Below, one piece after another: positions 1-7,500 of a stretch of DNA of 56,374 nucleotides (position 1 is its first letter; each line of letters starts with the position of its first letter). Under the pieces are notes generated by a model that saw only the letters and a list, made by a program, of their open reading frames with translations, had not been told where the DNA came from and ran no database searches. The position numbers were made by a program, and so were the translations under genes. Origin of the DNA: Edaphobacter aggregans DSM 19364 (GTDB taxonomy: Bacteria; Acidobacteriota; Terriglobia; Terriglobales; Acidobacteriaceae); assembly GCF_000745965.1 (NCBI RefSeq), contig NZ_JQKI01000043.1, positions 1 to 56,374 of the forward strand, in the 5' to 3' direction.

Positions 1-47
1 TCCTTGTGAATATCGAGACCAGCGCAATGCGGATGCAGAAGTTCCAT
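1..47 (-). CDS. IS110-family transposase, N-terminal part (runs off the window)
   Basis: Reading the minus strand from the ATG at 47 gives MELLHPHCAGLDIHK, the N-terminus of IS110/IS1111-family transposases. The Asp in GLDIHK is the first acidic residue of the DEDD (RuvC-like) catalytic domain. A strong ribosome binding site (AGGAGG type, about 50-57) precedes the ATG. Only about 15 codons are inside the window; the rest lies upstream. Family members are single-ORF DEDD recombinases with a C-terminal serine-containing Tnp domain and move with a guide (bridge) RNA. Recognition rests on a short but very characteristic motif. Whether the gene is intact cannot be judged from here. Confidence 0.75.
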   Translation of the reverse strand, partial: MELLHPHCAGLDIHK

Positions 48-347
48 CGCTCCTCCTCTGCGCCGCTGGCGTGGAGCCCCGATTGAAGAAATCTAGAAAG
101 CGTGCTCCGGGGCGGTAAACCGCCCGTGGCGACAATCCGGGGTGCTCAAGGGGTTCCGGGTCCGACTGTTACACGGGCTGATGCGCACCAATCTCATACC
201 GACCTCTATGCCCACGACGCGAAAACACTCTACACCAACTCCCTTGCACGTTTCATCTATCGCGGGTCGGAAACACCGGTGGGGGACTGTTACGAAACCC
301 GATCTGGATGTGAGAGGATGGCTCCGGCACAGAGAATGAGTAAGTAA
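48..347 (-). ncRNA. Non-coding end of the IS110 element, possible bridge-RNA region
   Basis: About 300 bases upstream of the IS110 transposase start carry no convincing gene; the short ORFs here look random. In the IS110 group (as opposed to IS1111) the long non-coding end lies 5' of the transposase and encodes the bridge RNA that pairs with target and donor DNA. This stretch contains a 9-mer direct repeat, GACTGTTAC, at 164-172 and 285-293, each flanked by GGGT/ACCC-type complementary bases. The assignment is positional inference. I cannot fold it here, and the outer end of the element is not defined. Confidence 0.3.
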
Positions 348-380
348 TTGCGTTGTAACGATCTCGGAGGGATGCCAAAC

Positions 381-945
381 ATGAAGCTCAGGAGTATCTA
401 CCTCCTACTTGCCTTGAGCCTGGTGTCAACCGTGCTACGAGCGCAGGTCTTGCCCTCGAATCTTGAGGACCTTGTCCGCCAACGGCGCTGGAGCGAACTT
501 CGAGTAGCGGCGGCGCAAGACAGCACTGCCAGCTTTTATCGTGCCGTGGCGGCAGCAGTCTTCAATGATCCTGAGTCGGAATCGCTATTTAAACAGGTGA
601 TTCAAGCCGAGCCTTTTTCCGAACATGCGTACGACGCCTACGACTGGCTAGCGAATATCTACCAAAAGTCTGGCCGTTACCATAGCCTTGCTGTCACGCG
701 CCAAGCACAGTGGAGAGCCTTCCCAGATAAGAAGGCGATTACCTCGCAGAAGAAGGAAGATGCACCTTTCATGAATCTTCCTGACCAAGAGGGCGGCCTG
801 CGCGTCGCCTCAACATTTCACCACGATGGTCATTCGCTCCCCGCTCCGGCAACGATCAATGGAAGGCACGTCGAGTTCTTCTTTGACAATGGTGCCGACC
901 TCTCCTGTATCTCAGAGAACGAGGCGTGGGGAATCATGGAGACTC
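381..945 (+). pseudogene. Retropepsin-like secreted protein, 5' fragment
   Basis: Starts at ATG 381 with GGAGG about 10 bases upstream; the earlier ATG at 372 is too close to that site. The product begins with a signal peptide (MKLRSIYLLLALSLVSTVLRAQ). It continues with a helical, TPR-like stretch (about residues 30-120) and then INGRHVEFFFDNGADLSCIS, the first catalytic-Asp strand of a retropepsin-like aspartate protease (DNGA where DTGA is usual). The protease domain stops right after this strand. From about 945 the reading frame that makes sense is a different one and encodes a QatC-like protein. The gene has therefore lost its 3' part through a deletion or recombination joint. Not functional as a protease. 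Confidence 0.6.
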
Positions 946-1681
946 TCCAGAGATCACTCTGCGTGGAAGATCTCTTTTGTTCATCGCCGTCGCCGTATGC
1001 GTTGCCTCTGCCTACAAACTGAAAGGCCCCATCCTTCTACCTGAGAATGGCACGATTGCATTGAATGTCCCGCTCAGTCCATCTCGGCGGGGCTCCTGTA
1101 GCACAAGGACTGCTCATCCACACTATGTCGCACAACTGCAGAAGATGTTTGGTCTCGTCGGTATCGGAAATGAGATCGCTAATCCGTTGCTAACCAAGAC
1201 GAAAGGAGAGGCGGTGCGGCAGTGTCTCAATCTACCACTCCTGACGAAGATCTTCGCTGCATCGGTCTCCTGCGCGAAAAGCGGTCATACGAAAGATTGG
1301 AAGAATCGATCAGCGAGTGGATGTGGAAGGTGCATGCCATGCATCTACCGAAGAGCGGCATTGCACTCTGCTGGTCTCGATTCGGAGAGCTATGGTTTGG
1401 ACATTTGTAGAGGGGAAGGGAAAGAGTAGTTGACGCTGAACATGGACCTGAACGCTGCAAACGAGCGAGGTCCCGCAGACCTGAGAGCATGTGTCTCGTT
1501 TTTGAGAAATAACTACAGCGAGACTCAAATAAAGACGTTCCTGCTATCCAACGGAACACTAGATATCGAGAAGATGGACGACTATTCAGGTCTAGTCATT
1601 AGAGCATTTGGCGAAATTCGACAACTGTTTCGCGACAAGGCGCGAAAGGATATTCGAAGAATGGCGGGTATAGTGCCTTGA
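946..1681 (+). pseudogene. qatC: QatC-like (QueC-related) protein, 3' remnant with in-frame stop
   Basis: In frame 2 the sequence reads LPENGTIALNVPLSPSRRGS, then STRTAHPHY, later SGCGRCMPCIYRRAALHSAG and, after a TAG at 1427-1429, DLRACVSFLRNN and so on to a TGA at 1679-1681. The PENG...LNxPLxPxRxGSxSTRTxHP block and the C-x2-C-x2-C-type zinc cluster belong to the QueC-like QatC protein of the Qat anti-phage system. The 5' half (ATP pyrophosphatase part) is missing at the joint near 946, and an amber codon interrupts the frame. Reading resumes in the same frame directly after the stop. The stop codon overlaps the ATG of the downstream TatD-like gene by one base, so the original operon spacing is preserved. 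Non-functional remnant. Confidence 0.6.
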
Positions 1682-2406
1682 TGATCGACACGCATTGCCA
1701 TCTTGATCGATACCCACATCCCAAGCTGATCGCGGACAAAGCGAGACGTGCAGGTGTAACTGTCATCGCAGTTACGAACCTACCAAGCCATTTCAGAGAC
1801 GGGCTCGTTCCCGCGTCACAATTGTCGAATGTGCGCCTGTCTCTCGGTCTTCACCCTTTGCTCGCACCTCATTCTGACATGGAGTACCGTCTCTTTTCCG
1901 AACTGTTGCCAAAGACCTCCTACGTGGGGGAAATTGGCCTCGATTTCGGCAAAGAGGGATTCGCTACACGCGAAGTCCAAATGAATTCTTTTAGGTTCGT
2001 CCTGAAGGAAATTCAGAAGACAGGGAAAGTCCTTTCCATACATTCGAGAAAGGCTGAACACAAAACCACGGACCTCCTCGACGAATACAACGTCAGAGGC
2101 GCGACGTTCCATTGGTTTACAGGTGACAGTTCCGCCCTAACGCGAGTGCTCGAATCTGGCCACTATCTCTCTGTTAATCCCGCGATGTTCCAGGCAAACA
2201 GGGGAAGAGGCACTCTCAACCAAATTCCCAAGGAAAGGGTGCTTTTTGAGACCGACGGTCCGTACTGCAAAGTTGTTGCGGGGCCTTGGGATGTCACTGG
2301 CGTGGCCTCTGAATTAGCTAATCTTTGGCGCTGTACCCTCGAGGCAGCAACTCTACAGGTCAGTCGGAACTTTCGACAGATGCTGACCGACCGACAATCG
2401 TCGTAA
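1681..2406 (+). CDS. qatD: TatD-family metal-dependent DNase, QatD-like
   Basis: A 241-residue protein starting at ATG 1681, overlapping the preceding stop (TGATG). It carries the complete TatD TIM-barrel metal site: IDTHCHLD (HxH) at the N-terminus, GEIGLDF (Glu), LSIHSRK (His), FHWF (His) and LFETDGPY (Asp). TatD enzymes are Mg-dependent 3'-5' exonucleases/DNases. In the Qat defence system the fourth gene, qatD, is a TatD nuclease directly after the QueC-like qatC, which is exactly the context seen here. The gene itself looks intact. QatA and QatB are not present and QatC is broken, so it is probably an orphan of a decayed system. It could alternatively be a housekeeping TatD copy, but the neighbour argues against that. 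Confidence 0.8.
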   Translation: MIDTHCHLDRYPHPKLIADKARRAGVTVIAVTNLPSHFRDGLVPASQLSNVRLSLGLHPLLAPHSDMEYRLFSELLPKTSYVGEIGLDFGKEGFATREVQMNSFRFVLKEIQKTGKVLSIHSRKAEHKTTDLLDEYNVRGATFHWFTGDSSALTRVLESGHYLSVNPAMFQANRGRGTLNQIPKERVLFETDGPYCKVVAGPWDVTGVASELANLWRCTLEAATLQVSRNFRQMLTDRQSS

Positions 2407-2439
2407 CAGGGGGCGCTTCAATAAAGGGAAATTTATGTA

Positions 2440-2504
2440 GTGCGCCGGGAGACCGGCAAGGAGTAGATGGTGAAAGTCCATTACGGTGAAGGTGTAGCGA
2501 GCGG
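2440..2504 (+). mobile_element. Group II intron 5' fragment
   Basis: The segment starts with GTGCGCC, the classic group II intron 5' end. It continues with bases typical of bacterial group II intron domain I (a TGGTGAAAGTCCATTACGG stretch followed by GGTGTAGCGAGCGG). It stops abruptly at about 2504, where unrelated sequence begins, and no reverse transcriptase or domain V/VI is seen. It is therefore a truncated relic. Identification is from remembered family sequence only. Confidence 0.5.
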
Positions 2505-2507
2505 CGT

Positions 2508-2771
2508 TTATCGTGTCCGGTTCAGGATGTCTCTGAAGGTCGCTTCGTGCCGTTCGAACGCGCTGTCCCAGGTCCGGTCCGCCATAAGCCGGAGGGTCTT
2601 CGACGCAACCACACCGGTCACATCGAGTCCGATGGACTCTCGTTCTTCTTGCGAGGGGTCCGTGTCCAAGCGGACATATCTATCGCGCAATAGATCCTGG
2701 GCTGCGTGAACGCTCAACTTCTCCTGGGCGTCCAGCGTGAGAAAGAAAGTGCTCTTGCCGCCGAAGATCAC
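2508..2771 (-). CDS. Hypothetical protein fragment
   Basis: An 87-codon open frame, ATG at 2771, reading MIFGGKSTFFLTLDAQEKLS and ending ATFRDILNRTR. The composition (balanced charged and hydrophobic residues, no low complexity) looks like real protein rather than a chance frame. No motif or family was recognised. It lies between a group II intron fragment and IS21-type repeats and may be the 3' end of a gene whose start was removed. No clear ribosome binding site. Function unknown. Confidence 0.35.
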   Translation of the reverse strand: MIFGGKSTFFLTLDAQEKLSVHAAQDLLRDRYVRLDTDPSQEERESIGLDVTGVVASKTLRLMADRTWDSAFERHEATFRDILNRTR

Positions 2772-2824
2772 GCCGGGGCTCCGCTGATTCCGGTATGCCT
2801 TGGCACGTCTTAGGCCAATCCCGT

Positions 2825-2871
2825 TGGCCGGTTTTGAAGTGATAACGTATGGCCGGTTTTGAGGTGATAAC
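2825..2871 (+). repeat. Two tandem IS21-type terminal repeats
   Basis: TGGCCGGTTTTGAAGTGATAAC at 2825-2846 recurs at 2850-2871 with one change (G for A), a 25-bp period. IS21-family elements carry several such short repeats inside each end, bound by the transposase. No istA or istB gene is present nearby, so this is a solitary end left by a lost element. Confidence 0.5.
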
Positions 2872-3038
2872 CGAGGGCCACCCGGCTCCCTTTCCGATAA
2901 TCGCCTTGCTCTTATGTCTGCCGGGGTGTGTTGCGGAATGAGGCGACCGCGAAGAGTGATGTCCGTTTTGGCACGCCGAGACTGGTTAAAGCTGAAGAAT
3001 CTGCTGAGAACCTCCTATTGGTACGTAGACTTGCGATC

Positions 3039-3253
3039 ATGCTGTCTTCAAAGTCTGTTCGGGGAATGTTCCTTTGTCTAGTGCTTCTTCTTCTTCCTGC
3101 AATCACCGGGATCGCGGCGGCGGGTCAAAGTAGTTCCACTCTCTGCGCGCCCCAACAGCCCATGCGGTTGTTCTCTATGCGCCCGAGTCGAACCTGGAAC
3201 GAAGTGAGATAGAGACGCTTAGGACGGCGAAGGTCTCTGTGGATGAGCGATGA
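3039..3253 (+). pseudogene. Phospholipase-D-like secreted nuclease, N-terminal remnant
   Basis: From ATG 3039 the frame encodes a signal peptide (MLSSKSVRGMFLCLVLLLLP, then AITGIAAAGQSSS). After a frameshift near 3160-3170 the next frame reads VVLYAPESNLERSEIETLRT followed by AKVSVDER and a stop at 3251-3253. That second piece matches the start of PLD-superfamily nucleases (YSPxxNLExxxIxxIxxAKxSIDV). The HKD catalytic motifs are absent. Directly after it, 3249-3338, another short frame (FDPQAFSVDDVNRMLSPTLS) ends with a TAG and looks like the tail of an unrelated gene. The whole piece is decayed. Confidence 0.4.
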
Positions 3254-3396
3254 CTTCGATCCCCAGGCCTTTTCAGTGGACGACGTCAACCGGATGCTCT
3301 CACCCACGCTCAGTCCCGGCAAAGCCGCCAAGAATTAGTCCAGGTTTTTGAGTACGCAGGCTTGCCGAAAACTCACAATTTATTTGATCCTGCGGA

Positions 3397-4506
3397 TCAC
3401 TCTTCCTCTGCGTTTCTGCATAATGCCAGCAAAACGAACCTGTCGACAGGCGTCATGTGTGACAGCTGATTGCGTGCCAGCTTCAGGTTGTTGATAAATT
3501 GGAGTACCGCTTTGGATGGGACATCTGACTTGTTGAGCAACAATTCCAACATGCCGATTTCGAGATCGTACACATCGTTAATTACGCCGTATTTGGAGTA
3601 ATAGGGAAGTTTAATGTGCATTCGATATTGCTCAATCAACGCCTGCCTCTTCTCTTCTATGTACGGCATGAGGATGCCGATTTCAGCTTTCCATAAAAGG
3701 CGCTTCAGAAAACGCTCGCCTAGGAGAAATGCCCCAAACGATGTGTGAGGTGCCTGCTTTCCAAGGTAGGATTGCCATAAACCTATACTCCAGGCCTTCT
3801 CATCATATGGCCCCGGTTCAAAACACCAATCTCTTTCCGACGCGAATTGCGCGAGCAACTGAGCAGGCTGAATAAGCTTGTAGAGTTCAAAGTCCGCCAG
3901 GTACTCACAAAGGGCAGGGTCCCATCCTCCAAGTTCAGCTACAAGAGCAGCCGTCAGATCGGTCTCGAGTCCGGACTTTCTTTCTCTGATGCAGCCATTG
4001 CTGTAGAGCTGCATATCATTTCGGCGCAACCACCCGTCCCAACGCAGACTGCTCAAACCGACGGCCACAGGAGGCTTGGGAGCAACTGCGGGGCCGATCA
4101 TGCGAATTAGGAACAGCGACCGGCGCGACTCCGGAACAGCCCGGCTGACGCGCTCGTATTCGAGAAAGAATCTTGACCATGCGGCCCAGTGCTCTGCCGG
4201 GATTTCTTCAATCCAGATCAGCTTACGTTGAAAGCTCTGTTCGCCGGCGAGACTGGACTCGCTTCTCAACCGCCGCGGATCCGCGTTTGGCACAAGCAGC
4301 TTGTAGAGGAGATCCACCGGGCTTACACCAGGAACGACACTTACGGTCTCCCAATTGAAGTCCTCACGAAGAGCTTCCTTCAATGATTGGGAGATCCTGC
4401 CCGGAGTGTTCTCCGGAAGGACCAGGAATACTGACTTGCCTTCTCTAACGTCGTCAATGACGGCGTCCAGGAAGCTACGCGGCCCCGGGATTGTCCACCA
4501 GTCCAT
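3397..4506 (-). CDS. Degenerate-ATPase/HEPN-like protein of the divergent defence locus
   Basis: A 369-residue protein. I choose ATG 4506 (MDWWTIPGPRSFLDAVIDDV) over the longer frame starting at 4563, because a weak AGGAC site precedes it and it overlaps the upstream ATPase gene by only 32 bases. The N-terminal part (residues about 5-70: GPRSFLDAVIDDVREGKSVF, then LVLPENTPG) has the strand-helix look of a P-loop NTPase without a GKT, resembling the degenerate module at the end of the ATPase. The middle is helical. The C-terminus contains LKLARNQLSHMTPVD, with R345 and H350 forming an Rx4H motif with Asn after Arg, the hallmark of HEPN ribonuclease domains. It is the last gene of the minus-strand operon. 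A toxin or effector role is inferred, not shown. Confidence 0.6.
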   Translation of the reverse strand: MDWWTIPGPRSFLDAVIDDVREGKSVFLVLPENTPGRISQSLKEALREDFNWETVSVVPGVSPVDLLYKLLVPNADPRRLRSESSLAGEQSFQRKLIWIEEIPAEHWAAWSRFFLEYERVSRAVPESRRSLFLIRMIGPAVAPKPPVAVGLSSLRWDGWLRRNDMQLYSNGCIRERKSGLETDLTAALVAELGGWDPALCEYLADFELYKLIQPAQLLAQFASERDWCFEPGPYDEKAWSIGLWQSYLGKQAPHTSFGAFLLGERFLKRLLWKAEIGILMPYIEEKRQALIEQYRMHIKLPYYSKYGVINDVYDLEIGMLELLLNKSDVPSKAVLQFINNLKLARNQLSHMTPVDRFVLLALCRNAEEE

Positions 4507-7500
4507 TATCAGTCCTGTCTTTGAGGAGTCCCTGTACGACGGCATCGACAACCCATTCGCCACTTTGCTGGCCGGGTTGAATCAGATTGAGTCGATCCGC
4601 CCAGTAAAAGGCAGCTTCGATCATAGGCTTGGATACTCCCTCAACAAGACCAGATAGAACTTCCTGACTGGCCGAGCCATCGAGGTCAACGATTGCTTTC
4701 AAAACTTTTAGAGGGGCTTCATGCTTGAGCCCAAATGCCTCCATATAGGAGGTGCGCGCCCCTCTATCGTTCAACTGCCTGCAGAGGTCTTCCAAGGCCG
4801 ACTGCCAACTCATATTCCCCGCAACGATCAGGCTCCGGAACTGGTCTAGGAGAAACGGCCACCGGCCAGTTATCGCACTGATTTTCTTTTCTTCGTCGAC
4901 GGCGTTTGAGCCGATCGAGCAGTCGCCGAGCCACGAGTTTAGCGCGGCGCGATGCCACGGCTGAAGCGAGAGGCTGTTGAGCCTGCGATCAGCAACCATG
5001 CATTCAATGGTTGACCGATCGAGGACGATGCCCCACGTGGTCGCGGGATCGGCCAGAAAGACAACACTTGTGAAACGGGTTCGTCCTTCCGACATCGTCG
5101 TGGCTTCCTGAATCCACGCGGTCGTCCACGGGCTACTGCGAACAATGACAAGCGTTGTGCCGCTCTGGGCTTTCTCACGAACATTCTCTAGAAACTTCTT
5201 GAATGCAAAACGATCGCTGACAGCTATATCGCACGTCACGTAGTGACTCGAATCGACCGCCTGTGCGAGAAAGCGTTCGACATCGTCAAGACCAGCGGCC
5301 TTTGAGCCAAAAATCAGCGAGACTGAATTGCGCTCGCCACGCAGGTCGTTGTACTGTTGGTCGGTTAACGGATTACGTCTCCAGTATTGCTTCCGGTCAC
5401 TGGTGCGATGAATGTGCGCCGAATATGGCTCTGGCGGCGCTTCGTCGGCACTCTGCAAGAGCTTCTGTTCGATCTGGTCCTGGCTGCCAAGCAACGAGAA
5501 GAGATTGACCGCACGAAGCGCATATTCACCTGCTTTCTCGCGGAGGATGCCAAGTCCCTGCATTTCATCAAGCAGGACTCTGAAATCCTCTTCCGTGCGG
5601 AGTTCGGCGAAACCTTGCTTCCACCACGCGAAGGCCAATTCGCGAATATCGCTCACGCTCATCATGCGTGATGCTCCGTGAAGAGTATTCAACGCAATGA
5701 TCAGCGTAAGAACCCGGTATCGAGGATCAAGATTGAGCGTGAGCTCGAACTTCTCACGAATCGGATTCTGGAATGTGGAGTAGGCTTCATCTACATGCTT
5801 CTCGGTAATCACAAATGGCGGCCCACTGCGGATGCACGCATTATCCAGCTTGATTGCCTGGAATATTTGATAGCAGTAAAGCTGAATCAGGCTCGGGTAG
5901 TAGTTGGTGCGTGAGAGAATCCGGACGATCAAGTCGGGGGATTCGAAGCGGTATCCTAGTGCCCAGAACGGGCGTTCAATCAAGGCGCGGGCTTCCTTTC
6001 CCTCCCCACGGTTGAGCAAAGGCCCAATACAAATCGGCTCTCCGAAATGCGCCAATGGATGATTCTGCTCCTTGGTGGCGCGCTGCACGTTGTGGAGTCC
6101 AGCAAACACAACCTTGAAGCGGCGGTTGGTCTTCTCCATCAAGCCTTTGAGGCTGGAGGTGCGAGAAAAGTCTTCCTTGGAATCCAATTCGAGGAAGCGG
6201 TCGGCCTCGTCGAGCAGAAGGAGAAATCGTCTCTTCTTATCTGCATCGAGCCAGGCATGAATCCTCTCCAGTAGTTTCTGTCTTTCCTGTACGTTGCCAA
6301 TTTGTAGGTCTGCATCGGCGAGATCCCTGATGCCACGAGCGATGACGGTCCATATGTCGTCGGTGGACGACTTAAGATCGATCCACAGGGCTATCCGTTG
6401 TTCGGCTGGATGATGAAACTCATCCCTGATCGAAAGCAGGAGTGCGGTTTTTCCCAATTGACGGCCGCCATAAACGAAGCACGAGCCCATGGGATCGATG
6501 ATCTGATCGCGTTCCGAACGCCGGCCATAGAACATCTCCGGTGGAACGATGGAAGAGGTCATGGTGTACGGGTTCAGGCACGTGAATGGAAGCGTACAAT
6601 CGAACATTACCGGCAAGCGGGAGCCGCGTACTCCGCAAAGGAACGCTACGAGGAGATCATCGATAACGATGAAACTGAGATTGTCGTGCCGGCCCTGTTG
6701 CGCTATTGCACGACGCTTCTGCTCCGCAAGCCGTCCGAAGTAGAGCACGATCGCAGGAGGTCCATTCCGACCCTGTCTTACGACGTTCAGAATTTCATCT
6801 TCAGACGGACGGTCCCAAAGACAGATGACGCGATAATGCCCACCGGCGGTAGAGCCGAAGTACGGAGTCGGGCAGCGATCGCGATGCGTCAGCGGCCGAA
6901 CGTCCAGAGTGAGAAAGACGCGCTGCGATCCGCTTGGTTCGCTCAGGTGATAGACTTCGAAGCCAAGCCTTTCGAAGAAGGTCTTAAGCGGTTCTGGTTT
7001 GGTGCGTTTGCCTTTTTTCAGCGTAAACCACGCATCGAGCATCGCTACCGCTTCATCTAGCTGGTCTCCGGGAATCTGGCGCATGTCGACGCCTGAAAAG
7101 CTCTTGCCGTTCTCGACATACGAGGCCAGGTTCGCTGAATCTGCGGAGAGAAACGTTTCAAGCTCGGCTGCGACTTTCGGGTAGAAGTTCTTGAGAGAAT
7201 CGTTCACCTGCTCCATCGGAGCAGGCAGTTCGTCATTACGAAGAATGAGATCGATATATTCGTTCGCAGTATCGACGTCACCCCTATCCATAGCGGCGAG
7301 AATGCGTTCGTAGGCGGGCCCTTCCTTTTGAACTCCTTCCGATTCGATACGCTCTTTGACGTGTTCGACCTGGCGCATCCGAGAACTTTCGATCGCCGTG
7401 TGAATTCCCTTGAGGATGTCCTCTTCAACTTCGAAATTCCGGACCGAATCTAGGCGCGAAGATATTTGATCGATCCGATCCAGAAACTCTGCACGTTCGT

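Noticed and set aside
102..347. Short frames upstream of the retropepsin-like gene
   Set aside because: No ribosome binding site or protein-like composition; the position fits the non-coding end of the IS110 element better.
2467..2709. 80-residue plus-strand frame over the intron fragment
   Set aside because: It starts inside the group II intron relic and continues antisense to a better minus-strand frame.
6398..7060. 220-residue plus-strand frame inside the giant ATPase gene
   Set aside because: Opposite strand of the region encoding Walker A; no independent evidence of coding.
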